DNA of 64,000 nucleotides from Bacteroidota bacterium. GTDB taxonomy: Bacteria; Bacteroidota; Bacteroidia; Chitinophagales; Chitinophagaceae. The notes beneath the pieces are model-generated. The model saw only the letters and a list, made by a program, of their open reading frames with translations, had not been told where the DNA came from and ran no database searches. How positions within the stretch are numbered: position 1 is the stretch's first letter; every line of letters begins with the position of its first letter. Position numbers and translations under genes: made by a program. This document shows positions 1 through 9,124 of the stretch, piece after piece. The stretch spans positions 36,975-100,974 of the forward strand of contig JAGWWM010000003.1 in the NCBI GenBank assembly GCA_018970395.1, read 5' to 3'.

Positions 1-550
1 CTTCCGGAGTAACATCCAAGACAGCCAAATCACTCACAATTTTTTTCACACATCTTACTCCCGTAATAGGAAGTGTACATGCGGGCAGCAGCTTGCTCTC
101 ACCTTTAGGATTAGTATGCATCATGGCAACGATAATATTTTTCGCACTTGCCACCAGATCCATGGCACCCCCCATTCCTTTCACCATTTTACCCGGAATT
201 TTCCAATTGGCAATATCTCCGCTGTCACTTACTTCCATCGCTCCTAAAACAGTCAGATCCACTTTGCCGGCTCTGATCATGCCAAAACTCAAGGCACTGT
301 CAAAAAAAGCAGAACCCGGAACAGTGGTGATGGTTTGTTTACCCGCATTGATTAAATCAGGATCTTCGGCTCCTTCGTACGGGAATGGGCCCATCCCCAG
401 CAACCCGTTTTCGCTCTGCAATACAACGTGCATATCCTTGGGAATATAATTTGCTACCAGCGTAGGAATACCTATTCCAAGATTCACATAATATCCGCTT
501 TTCAGTTCTTTGGCAATACGTTGTGCTATTTGTTCTTTCGTGAGAGACAT
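1..550 (-). CDS. scoB: 3-oxoacid CoA-transferase subunit B (partial, 3' end outside window)
   Basis: Beta subunit of succinyl-CoA:3-oxoacid (acetoacetate) CoA-transferase, which moves CoA from succinyl-CoA to acetoacetate in cytoplasmic ketone-body or 3-oxoacid use. The reading frame opens with ATG at 550 ([16 protein letters not shown]) and runs off the window start without a stop. The family active-site region [15 protein letters not shown] is present at about residues 45-60; its Glu is the expected CoA-thioester nucleophile. The N-terminal GIGIPTLV motif is typical of subunit B. The subunit A gene lies directly upstream on the same strand, separated only by an AT-rich repeat of about 60 bases, so the two probably form one operon. 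The function call is firm; the C-terminus cannot be assessed. Confidence 0.93.
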   Translation of the reverse strand, partial: MSLTKEQIAQRIAKELKSGYYVNLGIGIPTLVANYIPKDMHVVLQSENGLLGMGPFPYEGAEDPDLINAGKQTITTVPGSAFFDSALSFGMIRAGKVDLTVLGAMEVSDSGDIANWKIPGKMVKGMGGAMDLVASAKNIIVAMMHTNPKGESKLLPACTLPITGVRCVKKIVSDLAVLDVTPE

Positions 551-622
551 TTATTCTTAATTATTTATTCTCAATTATTAATTCTTAATTACTAATTATT
601 AATTACTAATTATTAATTTTTA
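551..622. repeat. AT-rich interspersed repeat (TTAATTACTAATTA units)
   Basis: A run of near-identical units of TTAATTACTAATTATTAA type fills the scoA-scoB gap and extends into the 3' end of scoA, whose TAA stop (613-615) lies within it. A second tract of the same composition lies at about 10177-10255 next to the smc stop codon. It looks like an expanded degenerate repeat, not a gene. Confidence 0.7.
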
Positions 623-1308
623 CGAACCGTTCTTTGCTCAATTCGCTTCTGATAATCTTTTCCTTGAAAAATCCGGTGAACATAAATGCCGGGGGTATGA
701 ATCTGATTGGGATCCAAACTTCCGGCTTCCACCAGTTCTTCCACTTCGGCAATCGTTATCTTTCCAGCCATTGCCATCAGAGGATTAAAATTGCGCGCAG
801 TGTCCTTAAAAATAAGATTGCCATGCGTATCCCCTTTCCATGCCTTTACAATAGCAAAATCAGCTTCAAAAGCATATTCCATCAGATAATCCTTGCCGTT
901 GAAATTTCTAACTTCTTTCCCAATTGCTACTTCTGTACCTACACCTGCAGGAGTAAAAATAGCAGGCATACCATAACCGGCTGCCATACAGCGGGTAGCC
1001 AGTGTTCCCTGAGGTATTAATTCTACTTCCAGTTCACCACTCAGCAACTGACGTTCAAACTCGGCATTTTCTCCCACGTAGGAGGAAATCATTTTGCGAA
1101 CCTGCTTTTTTTGCAGCATCAATCCGATGCCAAAATCATCTACCCCCGCATTATTGGAAATGCAGGTCAACTCTTTTACGCCTTTTTCGACCAGCGCACT
1201 GATACAATTTTCGGGAATACCGCAAAGACCGAAACCACCTAACATAAGTACCATTCCATCCTGTATATCACGAATGGCGTCAGCAGCATTGGCAACTACT
1301 TTATTCAT
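613..1308 (-). CDS. scoA: 3-oxoacid CoA-transferase subunit A
   Basis: Alpha subunit of the heteromeric 3-oxoacid CoA-transferase, partner of the scoB product just downstream. 231 residues from the ATG at 1308 (MNKVVANAADAIRDIQDG); a TTG four codons upstream is the only reason to extend it and I reject it. Diagnostic motifs are GGFGLCGIPENCISAL near residue 25, where the family binds CoA, and the conserved YLMEYAFEADFAIVKAWKGD and NFNPLMAMAGKITIAEVEELVE in the second half. Length matches the family. With the acetyl-CoA acetyltransferase at 22.8-23.9 kb it provides a route from acetoacetate to acetyl-CoA. The stop codon falls in an AT-rich repeat. Confidence 0.94.
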   Translation of the reverse strand: MNKVVANAADAIRDIQDGMVLMLGGFGLCGIPENCISALVEKGVKELTCISNNAGVDDFGIGLMLQKKQVRKMISSYVGENAEFERQLLSGELEVELIPQGTLATRCMAAGYGMPAIFTPAGVGTEVAIGKEVRNFNGKDYLMEYAFEADFAIVKAWKGDTHGNLIFKDTARNFNPLMAMAGKITIAEVEELVEAGSLDPNQIHTPGIYVHRIFQGKDYQKRIEQRTVRKN

Positions 1309-1450
1309 ACAAGCAATCAATTTTAATGCAATATAAAGAAAGTTGAAAGCTTAAAAGTTGAAAGTTAATAGGATTAAGGATGATTTATGGATTATTAAAG
1401 TTTATAAACTTGTTATTATTCATTAGCTTGGCATTTTACTACAAAAGCAA

Positions 1451-2074
1451 ATGGCACAAAAAAAATTTTATGTCGTATGGAAAGGCCTAAATCCCGGCAT
1501 TTATGATTCCTGGGAAGGCTGTAAAAAGCAGGTAGAAGGATTTAAAGGAGCTGCCTATAAGGGATTTCTCAATCGGGCTGAAGCAGAGGCTGCCTATCAA
1601 TCCAACCCGGCAAGATTTATTTTCAAATCCGATAAGCCAGCTGCGGAAAAAGCGAAACATTCCATTCCAATTATTGAAAGTATTGTGGTAGATGCCGCCT
1701 GGAACAGTGTTAATAAAGACATGGAATATCAGGGCATTTTTTATCATACGGGAAAAAGAATTTTTCATGTAGGCCCCTTGGCTAATGGCACCAACAATAT
1801 CGGAGAGTTTTTGGCGATTGTACACGCACTGGGTTATTGCCTGAAACATAACCTGCCTACCCTTCCCATTTACAGCGACAGTCGCAATGCGATTGGTTGG
1901 GTAAAAGCAAAAAAATGTAAAACCAATCTAGAGGAAAGCACTGAGACAAAGCATATTTTTGATCTGATCAGAAGAGCAGAAAACTGGCTCTCGCAAAACG
2001 CATTCAGCAATCCGATTTTAAAATGGGAGACGAAATCCTGGGGAGAAAATCCTGCGGATTTTGGTAGAAAATAA
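1451..2074 (+). CDS. Ribonuclease HI with N-terminal viroplasmin-like domain
   Basis: Cytoplasmic ribonuclease H that cuts the RNA strand of RNA-DNA hybrids. 207 residues. Residues 3-48 (FYVVWKGLNPGIYDSWEGC) match the caulimovirus viroplasmin/RNase HI N-terminal hybrid-binding domain. Residues 73-207 form the RNase H fold with a recognisable carboxylate set: D81 (VVDAAWNS), E119 (NIGEFLAIVHAL), D143 (YSDSRNAIGWV) and D204 (NPADFGRK). The gene stands alone, convergent with fusA, and its TAA stop is followed directly by a perfect palindrome (2075-2096). This is the Bacteroidota form of RNase HI, longer than the E. coli enzyme because of the extra domain. Confidence 0.93.
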   Translation: MAQKKFYVVWKGLNPGIYDSWEGCKKQVEGFKGAAYKGFLNRAEAEAAYQSNPARFIFKSDKPAAEKAKHSIPIIESIVVDAAWNSVNKDMEYQGIFYHTGKRIFHVGPLANGTNNIGEFLAIVHALGYCLKHNLPTLPIYSDSRNAIGWVKAKKCKTNLEESTETKHIFDLIRRAENWLSQNAFSNPILKWETKSWGENPADFGRK

Positions 2075-2096
2075 GAGACGCACTGCAGTGCGTCTC
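2075..2096. repeat. GAGACGCA-type palindromic repeat, copy 1 (perfect palindrome)
   Basis: Perfect 22-base palindrome: half-site GAGACGCACTG followed by its reverse complement, extended one pair on each side to 2074-2097. It starts on the base after the RNase H stop codon and lies 24 bases from the end of convergent fusA, so it could terminate transcription in both directions. Relatives are at 8546, 20175, 35552 and 35608. Confidence 0.85.
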
Positions 2097-2119
2097 TAAC
2101 AAAAACCTACAACCTTCTT

Positions 2120-4264
2120 CTACGCACTCACCTTTCCTTTCACTTTGGCGATTACTTCCTCTGCGACATTGTTTGGCGCAGGTGCATAGTGACTGAATTC
2201 CATGGTTGAAGTGGCACGACCGGAAGAAAGCGAACGCAGTTGCGTTACATATCCAAACATTTCACTCAAAGGAACTTTGGCACGAATCACCTGTGCATTT
2301 CCTTTAGTATCCATTCCTTCGAGCATACCGCGACGACGGTTAAGGTCACCGGTTACATCACCCATATACTGATCGGGCGTCACCACTTCCACTTTCATGA
2401 TCGGCTCAAGTAAAGTAGGCTTGGCTTTGCGACCCGCTTCTCTGAATCCGCTTTTGGCGCACAACTCGAAAGACATTGCATCAGAATCCACATCATGGTA
2501 AGAACCATCAAATACGCGGATCTTCATATCTACCATCGGATAGTTGGCCAATACCCCATTAGACATTGCGTTTTCAAAACCTTTGGTAATGGCTGGTACA
2601 AATTCTTTCGGAATAGAACCTCCGAAAATATCATTCACAAACTGGAAATGTTTACCAGGATTTTCTTTCATCCATTCTTCATCGGCAGGACCAATTTCGA
2701 ACACGATGTCGGCGAATTTACCCCGACCACCCGATTGTTTTTTCAAAACTTCTCTGTGTTCAATCGTTGCTTTGAATGCTTCTTTATATGCCACCATTGG
2801 AGCGCCTTGATTGACTTCCACTTTAAACTCGCGACGCATCCGATCAACAATAATCTCCAGGTGCAACTCTCCCATTCCACTCAATACAGTCTGACCGGTT
2901 TCTTCGTCTGTCTTTACACGGAGTGTAGGATCTTCTTCTACCAGTTTGGAAATGGCAAGACCCATTTTATCAACATCCGCCTGAGCCTTAGGCTCAACCG
3001 CCAATGAAATCACCGGCTCGGGGATGAACATATTCTCGAGCGTGATGGGGTGATTTTCATCACAGAGGGTATCTCCTGTTTTGATCTCTTTGAAACCAAC
3101 AGCTGCACCAATATCACCCGCTTCAATGAAGTCAATCGGATTTTGTTTGTTGGCAAACATTTTCATGATCCGGCTGATTCTTTCCTTTTTTCCGCTTCTT
3201 ACATTCAGCACATAAGAACCAGCGTCGAGGTGACCAGAATAACAGCGGAAGAAGGCGAGACGACCCACGAAAGGATCTGTCATGATTTTAAACGCAAGTG
3301 CCGCGAAAGGTTCTTTCGCATCCGGCTTACGACTTAATTCCTCTCCTGTATCAGGATCTGTGCCTTTAATAGCTTCTATATCCACCGGAGAAGGCAGATA
3401 GCGACATACCGCATCCAATGCCGTTTGTACGCCTTTATTTTTGAAAGAAGAACCGCACATCATTGGAACGATGCTCAGGTCTATTGTTGCTTTACGGATA
3501 GCGTTATGGATTTCATCTTCGGAGATGCTGTCCGGATTGTCAAAAAATTTCTCCATCAGCTGATCGTCGTATTCCGCCACTGCTTCAACCAGTTGCGCTC
3601 TCCATTCATTTGCTTCTTCCACCATATCAGCAGGCACATCAATTTCATCGAAAGTCATGCCTTCTGTCTCCATGTGCCAAATGATACCTTTCATTTTGAT
3701 CAGATCAACCACCCCCGTGAAATTATCTTCTGCGCCAATTGGCAATTGAAGAGGAACTGCTTTTGATCCCAGCATTTCACGTACTTGTTTTACCACATTG
3801 AGAAAGTCGGCACCCGCACGATCCATTTTATTGACGAATCCGATACGAGGTACATTGTATCGGTTTGCCTGACGCCATACAGTTTCAGATTGAGGCTCTA
3901 CCCCATCCACCGCAGAGAACAGCGCAATCAAACCATCCAATACACGCATACTGCGTTCTACTTCCACAGTAAAGTCCACGTGACCCGGCGTATCAATGAT
4001 ATTGAACTGATATTTTTTAGTATCCGATGTTGCTTTTCCCAATACAGTAGGGAAATTCCACTGACAGCTAACAGCTGCTGAAGTGATCGTGATCCCTCTT
4101 TCTTTTTCCTGCTCCATCCAGTCGGTAGTAGCCGCACCTTCATGCACTTCTCCAATGCGATGAATCATCCCTGTATAGCGAAGGATACGCTCTGTAGTAG
4201 TTGTTTTACCGGCATCAATGTGAGCCGCAATACCAAAATTTCGCTGAAATTTTAAATCTGCCAT
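2120..4264 (-). CDS. fusA: Elongation factor G
   Basis: GTPase that drives ribosomal translocation and, with the recycling factor, ribosome recycling. 714 residues, normal for EF-G. G1 is [14 protein letters not shown] (residues 14-27), G2 includes [11 protein letters not shown]3 is DTPGHVDF and G4 is NKMD. Domains II-V follow, with the typical C-terminal segment [23 protein letters not shown]. It is the third gene of rpsL-rpsG-fusA but is separated from rpsG by about 155 bases holding a terminator hairpin and a -7-like element, so it is probably transcribed partly from its own promoter. ATG start at 4264 is conserved in the family ([17 protein letters not shown]). Confidence 0.98.
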   Translation of the reverse strand: MADLKFQRNFGIAAHIDAGKTTTTERILRYTGMIHRIGEVHEGAATTDWMEQEKERGITITSAAVSCQWNFPTVLGKATSDTKKYQFNIIDTPGHVDFTVEVERSMRVLDGLIALFSAVDGVEPQSETVWRQANRYNVPRIGFVNKMDRAGADFLNVVKQVREMLGSKAVPLQLPIGAEDNFTGVVDLIKMKGIIWHMETEGMTFDEIDVPADMVEEANEWRAQLVEAVAEYDDQLMEKFFDNPDSISEDEIHNAIRKATIDLSIVPMMCGSSFKNKGVQTALDAVCRYLPSPVDIEAIKGTDPDTGEELSRKPDAKEPFAALAFKIMTDPFVGRLAFFRCYSGHLDAGSYVLNVRSGKKERISRIMKMFANKQNPIDFIEAGDIGAAVGFKEIKTGDTLCDENHPITLENMFIPEPVISLAVEPKAQADVDKMGLAISKLVEEDPTLRVKTDEETGQTVLSGMGELHLEIIVDRMRREFKVEVNQGAPMVAYKEAFKATIEHREVLKKQSGGRGKFADIVFEIGPADEEWMKENPGKHFQFVNDIFGGSIPKEFVPAITKGFENAMSNGVLANYPMVDMKIRVFDGSYHDVDSDAMSFELCAKSGFREAGRKAKPTLLEPIMKVEVVTPDQYMGDVTGDLNRRRGMLEGMDTKGNAQVIRAKVPLSEMFGYVTQLRSLSSGRATSTMEFSHYAPAPNNVAEEVIAKVKGKVSA

Positions 4265-4332
4265 GAGAGTTTTTTTGAGTGATTATGCCAAGACCGCAAT
4301 CAGGATTGTTTCGATTGTTCCCTTAGGCGGCG

Positions 4333-4340
4333 CAAAGGTA
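4333..4340 (-). promoter_or_regulatory. Putative -7 element of the fusA promoter
   Basis: Minus-strand TACCTTTG matches the Bacteroidota -7 consensus TAnnTTTG exactly, about 70 bases upstream of the fusA start and downstream of the rpsG terminator. No good TTTG -33 element is seen 19 bases further up. Confidence 0.45.
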
Positions 4341-4364
4341 TGATTTTTTTCTATTTCTTCCTAT

Positions 4365-4397
4365 AGAATAAAAGAAAAACCCCTCTAGAGGAGGGGC
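4365..4397 (-). terminator. Rho-independent terminator after rpsG
   Basis: On the minus strand CCCCTC, a 5-base loop and GAGGGG form a six-pair stem (4380-4396), followed by a T-rich tract (4371-4379 read in reverse). It lies just downstream of rpsG and ahead of the fusA -7 element, so it should end or attenuate the rpsL-rpsG transcript. Confidence 0.75.
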
Positions 4398-4419
4398 TTA
4401 ACATAAAGGTCGTAATCCA

Positions 4420-4884
4420 TTATCTGAAATGCGCAAAAGCTTTATTTGCTTCAGCCATTCTGTGAGTATCTTCTTTTTTCTTGAAAGCAGCACCTTCTCC
4501 TTTACTTGCCGCTACAATTTCATTGGCTAATTTATCCGCCATGCTGCGACCATTTCTGTCACGGCTGTAACGAATCAGCCATTTCATGCTCAAAGAAATT
4601 TTTCTGTCCGGGCGAACCTCTGTAGGAATCTGAAAGGTAGCACCTCCGATTCTGCGACTTCTCACCTCAACGGAGGGCGTAACGTTAGCGATCGCACGTT
4701 TCCAAATTTCATATCCGTTCTCTCCGGTTTGTTTGGCAACTTTTTCAACCGCATCGTAGAAAATGGTATAGGCAATACTTTTTTTACCCTGCCACATCAG
4801 ATTGTTTACAAAACGGCTCACCAATACATCGTTGAATTTAGGATCCGGAGCGAGCGCAATCTTTTTAGGTTTTGTCTTCCTCAT
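4420..4884 (-). CDS. rpsG: 30S ribosomal protein S7
   Basis: Primary binder of the 3' major domain of 16S rRNA, in the head of the small subunit next to the E site. 154 residues, close to the family's usual 155. Recognisable stretches are the start [17 protein letters not shown], the central [20 protein letters not shown] and the C-terminal [20 protein letters not shown]. It follows rpsL by 47 bases in the conserved order rpsL-rpsG-fusA and presumably shares the strong rpsL promoter. Confidence 0.98.
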   Translation of the reverse strand: MRKTKPKKIALAPDPKFNDVLVSRFVNNLMWQGKKSIAYTIFYDAVEKVAKQTGENGYEIWKRAIANVTPSVEVRSRRIGGATFQIPTEVRPDRKISLSMKWLIRYSRDRNGRSMADKLANEIVAASKGEGAAFKKKEDTHRMAEANKAFAHFR

Positions 4885-4931
4885 GAATTTGATTTTACAG
4901 GAAAGCCGGCTTATGACCGACCTTCACGAGT

Positions 4932-5312
4932 TTATTTTTTTGCTTTTTCTTTCTTAGTTCCGTATTTAGAACGGCTTTTTTTACGGTCTTTTACCCCTGC
5001 TGTATCCAGTGAACCACGCACAATATGGTAACGTACACCCGGAAGATCCTTCACACGACCTCCACGCACCAGTACGATAGAGTGCTCTTGCAAATTGTGC
5101 CCTTCACCGGGGATGTAGGCAATAACTTCGACTTTATTCGTCAACCTCACCTTCGCTACTTTACGTAAAGCAGAGTTTGGTTTTTTAGGAGTAGTAGTGT
5201 ACACACGAGTACAAACACCACGACGAAATGGACAGGAATCAAGTGCTCTTGATTTGCTCTTTGTCCGAATGATTTCTCTACCTTTTCTTACTAATTGTTG
5301 AATTGTAGGCAT
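4932..5312 (-). CDS. rpsL: 30S ribosomal protein S12
   Basis: Decoding-centre protein of the small subunit. 126 residues, normal length. The accuracy loop reads [12 protein letters not shown], with both lysines that are altered in known streptomycin-resistant mutants still wild type, and the second loop [11 protein letters not shown] is also unaltered. C-terminus is lysine-rich. First gene of the block, 25 bases downstream of a textbook Bacteroidota promoter. Confidence 0.98.
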   Translation of the reverse strand: MPTIQQLVRKGREIIRTKSKSRALDSCPFRRGVCTRVYTTTPKKPNSALRKVAKVRLTNKVEVIAYIPGEGHNLQEHSIVLVRGGRVKDLPGVRYHIVRGSLDTAGVKDRKKSRSKYGTKKEKAKK

Positions 5313-5336
5313 TATTTACCTTTTATTTTGGGAGGG

Positions 5337-5369
5337 CAAAAGTAAGCCATTCCCTTTAACTAACAAAAA
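5337..5369 (-). promoter_or_regulatory. Promoter of rpsL-rpsG
   Basis: On the minus strand a TTTG element (5364-5367, inside a longer T run), a 19-base spacer and TACTTTTG (5337-5344) fit the Bacteroidota housekeeping promoter exactly. Transcription would start near 5330, giving a leader of about 18 bases. Confidence 0.75.
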
Positions 5370-5406
5370 CTTTGTGAAATTTTTAATTTCCGCATTTTAG
5401 GATCTG

Positions 5407-6459
5407 TTATACTTTAAACAGCCATTTCTTCGTATCAGCGGCTTTCCCCTCTCTGATATCAGAAAGAAGTTGCTTAACTCGGGGGGCAATTTCCCATTGC
5501 TTTATATCAAAATCCATTTTTATATCCTTATAACCCAGCTCTCTGATGAGTGAAATAGTAGCGGCGGTTCCGGTACCAAATACTTCCTTTAATTTGCCGC
5601 TTTGATAGCTGCTTATAATTTCATCAATACTGATAGGACGTTCGGAAACTTTCAATCCCATATCCTGCAACACTTCTATCACACTGTCGCGGGTAACCCC
5701 TGCCAAAATAGTACCCTCCTTTAAATCGGGCGTTACAGCTTCTCCTTCAAAAATGAAAAACACATTCATCGTGCCACACTCCTGCACGTATTTATGTTCG
5801 ATAGCATCCATCCACAACACCTGGTCGTATCCTTTTTTCTTTGCCTCAGCAGTAGCATGCATAGCAGCTGCGTAATTCCCAGCAGCTTTGGCAAAACCAA
5901 TACCGCCCGGTACGGCACGGACAAAATATTCTTCCACGTAAATCTTCATCGGCGCAGCGTAATACGGACCTGTAGGACTTAATATAATCATGAAAGCGTA
6001 GGACTCACTGGGTTTAACACCAATGGTGTCGTCCATCGCAAACATAAAAGGACGTACATAGAGAGAATGATCTGCAAAACCAGGAATCCAGTTTCGGTCG
6101 AGGTCAATCAGCCGACGCATGCCTTCAATAAAAATATCTTCAGGAACGGCAGGCATCTGTAAACGGGCTGCTGACGCATTAAAACGACGATAGTTGTCGT
6201 AGGGACGGAAAATATGACTGGAACCATCCGCATGACGATAAGCCTTAATACCTTCGAAAATACTTTGTCCGTAATGAATCGCCGCATTGGCAGGAGATAA
6301 AGACAAAGGCTGGAAAGGCTTTATTTCCGGCGTACCCCATTGGCCATTTTCATAAATGGCAATAAGCATATGATCTGAAAAATGCTTACCGAATGGAATA
6401 TTTTGCATATTCAATTCCTGTGCACGACTTTTTTCTGTGAGGGTAACACGAATGTTCAT
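5407..6459 (-). CDS. ilvE: Branched-chain amino acid aminotransferase
   Basis: PLP-dependent transaminase, fold type IV, for the last step of valine, leucine and isoleucine synthesis and the first of their breakdown. 350 residues, typical of the long (class II, BCAT2-like) form. Motifs include HYGQSIFEGIKAYRH near residue 63, the substrate-loop MDAIEHKYVQECGTMNVFF and the PLP-phosphate region GTGTAATISLI. ATG at 6459 is used; an internal ATG 17 codons later (MQNIPFGKHF) is possible. Monocistronic, divergent from the 160-residue unknown gene. Confidence 0.95.
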   Translation of the reverse strand: MNIRVTLTEKSRAQELNMQNIPFGKHFSDHMLIAIYENGQWGTPEIKPFQPLSLSPANAAIHYGQSIFEGIKAYRHADGSSHIFRPYDNYRRFNASAARLQMPAVPEDIFIEGMRRLIDLDRNWIPGFADHSLYVRPFMFAMDDTIGVKPSESYAFMIILSPTGPYYAAPMKIYVEEYFVRAVPGGIGFAKAAGNYAAAMHATAEAKKKGYDQVLWMDAIEHKYVQECGTMNVFFIFEGEAVTPDLKEGTILAGVTRDSVIEVLQDMGLKVSERPISIDEIISSYQSGKLKEVFGTGTAATISLIRELGYKDIKMDFDIKQWEIAPRVKQLLSDIREGKAADTKKWLFKV

Positions 6460-6479
6460 AACAACTACTTAATTCTTTA

Positions 6480-6487
6480 TAATTTTG
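6480..6487 (+). promoter_or_regulatory. Putative -7 element upstream of the 6538 gene
   Basis: TAATTTTG matches TAnnTTTG exactly, about 50 bases upstream of the ATG at 6538. The -33 region is poor. Confidence 0.35.
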
Positions 6488-6537
6488 GCAAAGAAACAAA
6501 AAAAAGCCTACTCATTCCCTGATTTATTGAATCTACA

Positions 6538-7020
6538 ATGGAAAAATTACATTTATCCAAACCGCTGGTGGCCCATATATACAAAAACCACCTGGTATTG
6601 GTTGAAAATCAAGGCTCAACGGGTCTAGAGGGAGAGGAATCCGGTACTAATTCTGCTGCTTTATATAAGGGAGGGTTTGAAAAAAAAATTCTTTGGATAC
6701 ACCGGGAATCAGCAGCTCCCTTTATTGCAGAAGATGATTTTGAAATGCTGACAAAAATTCTGGAAGCCTGTCGTCTGGGATGGAATGATATTGCACTGGT
6801 AAATATCACGAATCAACCCGGCAGAGATGAAGTTTTAGAAGAACTGCTGCCCGTTTGTGTAATTGATTCCACAGAAGATAAATCCGAAGAATGGTACGCG
6901 GTAACGAACAAACAAAATGCTGTGTTTCTTTACACCCACCCCCTGAAAGACATCCGGCAAGACAAGAACCTAAAAATAAGGTTATGGAATGCTTTGAAAA
7001 TAATTTTTAAAATGAATTAA
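6538..7020 (+). CDS. Unknown protein upstream of rdgB (possible HolD/psi-like fold)
   Basis: 160 residues, no signal peptide or membrane segment, so cytoplasmic. I do not recognise a named family. The first ~65 residues look like beta strands with polar loops. Residues ~62-90 form an acidic helix then a strand (DDFEMLTKILEACRLGWNDI, ALVNI), and the end holds HPLKDIRQDKNLKIRLWNALK. The order helix - strand - NAVFLYTHPL - DKNLKIRLWNALK loosely recalls the psi subunit (HolD) of DNA polymerase III, whose C-terminus also has a proline-led segment then an ALWQQ helix. That comparison is inference only. It precedes rdgB by 14 bases, so the two are co-transcribed. Confidence 0.8.
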   Translation: MEKLHLSKPLVAHIYKNHLVLVENQGSTGLEGEESGTNSAALYKGGFEKKILWIHRESAAPFIAEDDFEMLTKILEACRLGWNDIALVNITNQPGRDEVLEELLPVCVIDSTEDKSEEWYAVTNKQNAVFLYTHPLKDIRQDKNLKIRLWNALKIIFKMN

Positions 7021-7034
7021 TCGCTCTTCTTTTC

Positions 7035-7616
7035 ATGCAATTATTATTCGCCACAACCAACAAAAACAAGATTGCTGAAATCAAAGCAGCACTCTCCGAC
7101 AATTTTCGTTTATTGTCGCTGGAGGAAGTTGGACTGGCTGATGCAGAGGTAGAAGAACCCTACCTTACCCTTGCTGAGAATGCCATTCACAAAGCCACGT
7201 GTTACGAACAACTCAGCGGGATAGATTGCTTTTCGGAAGATACCGGTCTGGAAGCAGATGTACTGAACGGAGCGCCAGGGGTACTCAGTGCCCGTTATGC
7301 AGGGATGCCGGCAAACAGCAATAAAAATATTGAAAAATTACTGAGGGAAATGGAAGGAAAAAACAATCGGAGCGCCCGATTCAGAACAGTAATTGCTTTA
7401 CGAATGGGAGGAGAAACACATGCTTTTGAAGGAATCTGTGAAGGCACAATTTTATTCAGCAAACAAGGGGAAGCCGGATTTGGATACGATCCTGTTTTTA
7501 AACCTGAAGGCGCTGACAGCAGTTTTGCAGAGATGACCACCCATGAAAAAAATCAATACAGTCATCGCAAAAAAGCACTGATAAAGTTGATTCAATTTTT
7601 AGAATCAAACCGATAA
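7035..7616 (+). CDS. rdgB: XTP/dITP diphosphatase (RdgB/HAM1 family)
   Basis: Hydrolyses non-canonical purine triphosphates (dITP, XTP) to the monophosphate and pyrophosphate, keeping them out of DNA. 193 residues. The N-terminal LLFATTNKNKIAEIKAAL, the acidic FSEDTGLEADVLNGAPGVLSARYAG and the C-terminal GFGYDPVFKPEG and SHRKKAL are the standard family blocks. Its last 25 bases overlap the end of the convergent glycosyltransferase gene. Confidence 0.95.
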   Translation: MQLLFATTNKNKIAEIKAALSDNFRLLSLEEVGLADAEVEEPYLTLAENAIHKATCYEQLSGIDCFSEDTGLEADVLNGAPGVLSARYAGMPANSNKNIEKLLREMEGKNNRSARFRTVIALRMGGETHAFEGICEGTILFSKQGEAGFGYDPVFKPEGADSSFAEMTTHEKNQYSHRKKALIKLIQFLESNR

Positions 7617-8491
7617 TTTTTAATAACCGTATAATTTCGAAAATCAAATAGTCGTTTGCCAGTCAATCTTTCAATAAAATTCAGCAAGCGGTCTTTTAGT
7701 GAATAAATATTGTTGCGCGTATCAAAATTCAGCTGCCAGTTTTGTTTCAAGATACGCTGTTGCATCACTAAAGGATGACTTCCATTGAATAAAGCGAGCT
7801 TTCCGTAATTATCAAATTCAAACGTGCGGACTTCTTCTTTAAATTTTTTTATCCCTTCATCATCATTATTGTAAAACACGATAGTAGTATCTATTTTTTG
7901 TTTCATATTATGCGGACTTTTCACCCATCCGTAGTGAAAGATTTGAGCTTTTGTTTGGGCTACTTTCAATTTACGGCCGTATCTCCGAAAACCTTGCGCA
8001 TCTTTATAAGAGTAAATGCCCGGCACATTTTTAATCATTCTTACTTCGTGTTTATACCATTTTCTTCCTACACCGACATAATCATAGGTTCCATAAAAAT
8101 GCAGATACTCGAATAAGAGTCCTTCAATCTGCGGATTATCATTATAGGCTTCGGCAGCCTTTCTGATGAGTGTATAATCTGCCTCATGAATAACTTCATC
8201 CGCCTGGATATAAAAAATCCAATCTGCTTTGGGGTTGATTGCAGCAATTGCCTTGTTGGTTTCATCGGCATACACTTTCCCTCCTTCTCTTTTGTTCATG
8301 TCCCAATGAGAAGGAATAATTTTGATTTTAGGGTCGGCAATTTTTTGGATAAGTTCTTCTGTATTATCATCGCCTTTGTCAATGCTTACAATCATCTCAT
8401 CCACCAAAGGCAATACCGATTGAATTGCCTCTACAGCAGGATAGTCGTTGATAACCGCATTTCTTAATATGATGACTCCGGAAATAAGCAT
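7592..8491 (-). CDS. Family 2 glycosyltransferase
   Basis: GT-A fold glycosyltransferase, 299 residues, probably cytoplasmic and acting on an envelope glycan. The start is MLISGVIILRNAVINDYPAV, with the nucleotide-binding strand VDEMIVSIDKGDDNTEELI and the DxD-like element IQADEVIHE near residue 98. No membrane spans are visible. It resembles the branch that includes lipopolysaccharide-core enzymes of the KdtX/WaaE type, but the acceptor cannot be named. It stands alone between convergent rdgB and coaD. Confidence 0.8.
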   Translation of the reverse strand: MLISGVIILRNAVINDYPAVEAIQSVLPLVDEMIVSIDKGDDNTEELIQKIADPKIKIIPSHWDMNKREGGKVYADETNKAIAAINPKADWIFYIQADEVIHEADYTLIRKAAEAYNDNPQIEGLLFEYLHFYGTYDYVGVGRKWYKHEVRMIKNVPGIYSYKDAQGFRRYGRKLKVAQTKAQIFHYGWVKSPHNMKQKIDTTIVFYNNDDEGIKKFKEEVRTFEFDNYGKLALFNGSHPLVMQQRILKQNWQLNFDTRNNIYSLKDRLLNFIERLTGKRLFDFRNYTVIKNYRFDSKN

Positions 8492-8545
8492 TCAGGTATG
8501 AGATTTTAATATATGGGTTGAAGGTAATGAAAAGTTACACAGCAG

Positions 8546-8574
8546 GTATAGAAGTCACAATTGTGCGTCTCTAC
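8546..8574. repeat. GAGACGCA-type palindromic repeat, degenerate copy
   Basis: The right arm is intact (TTGTGCGTCTCTAC); the left arm GTATAGAAGTCACAA carries several changes. It lies in the 149-base gap between coaD and the glycosyltransferase, which holds no gene, only this repeat and low-complexity CAACCCTAAACC-type sequence. Confidence 0.5.
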
Positions 8575-8640
8575 TAACAAATCGATTTCAAACATGAAGC
8601 ACTCAACCCTAAACCTCTCAACTACTGAACATATCAACTC

Positions 8641-9114
8641 TCACTCTCCGTAAACCGTCTTATTCACTTGCTCTGGGAGAAAAGGAGAAGCATCTCCCCC
8701 GTTTCTGATAACATCGCGTACGAGCGTGGAAGCGACCGATGTGTATTGCGGCAGACAGGTAAGATAAATGGTTTCGATGCTGCCATCCAGACTTCTGTTC
8801 ATATCTGCAATGGCTTTCTCATATTCAAAATCATTGACGTAACGGATACCTCTGAGAATATATTGAGCGCCGATTTTTCGGCAACATTGCACGGTTAATC
8901 CTTCATATACTACCACTTCCACCTTGGGTTCATTGGCAAAAATATCACGTATCCATTGAACGCGTTGCTCCTCTGAATACATCGGCGTTTTATTGGCATT
9001 TCTTCCAATTCCAATGTAGAGTTTATCAAATAAAGGAAGCGATCTTTCAATAATATCTAAATGACCAACCGTTATAGGATCAAAAGTTCCGGGGAATAAG
9101 GCAATGCGTTGCAT
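8641..9114 (-). CDS. coaD: Phosphopantetheine adenylyltransferase
   Basis: Fourth step of coenzyme A synthesis: ATP plus 4'-phosphopantetheine gives dephospho-CoA. 157 residues. The nucleotidyltransferase signature is FPGTFDPITVGHLDII (TxGH) near residue 7, with LRGIRYVNDFEYE and the C-terminal YTSVASTLVRDVI where the family holds its ISSTxVR motif. It starts 10 bases after the end of the upstream secreted-protein gene, so the two may be co-transcribed. Confidence 0.96.
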   Translation of the reverse strand: MQRIALFPGTFDPITVGHLDIIERSLPLFDKLYIGIGRNANKTPMYSEEQRVQWIRDIFANEPKVEVVVYEGLTVQCCRKIGAQYILRGIRYVNDFEYEKAIADMNRSLDGSIETIYLTCLPQYTSVASTLVRDVIRNGGDASPFLPEQVNKTVYGE

Positions 9115-9124
9115 GAATCAGCAA

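Noticed and set aside
93..449. 118-residue plus-strand frame opposite scoB
   Set aside because: It is antisense to a clear CoA-transferase gene and shows no family features.
2277..2296. TTGGCAC sigma-54-like motif inside fusA
   Set aside because: It lies in coding sequence and the expected TTGC at -12 spacing is absent.
2495..3007. 170-residue plus-strand frame opposite fusA
   Set aside because: Shadow of the EF-G gene; codon-composition artefact of the opposite strand.
8492..8640. Small gene between the glycosyltransferase and coaD
   Set aside because: Only a degenerate repeat and low-complexity CAACC-type sequence, with no sustained frame.
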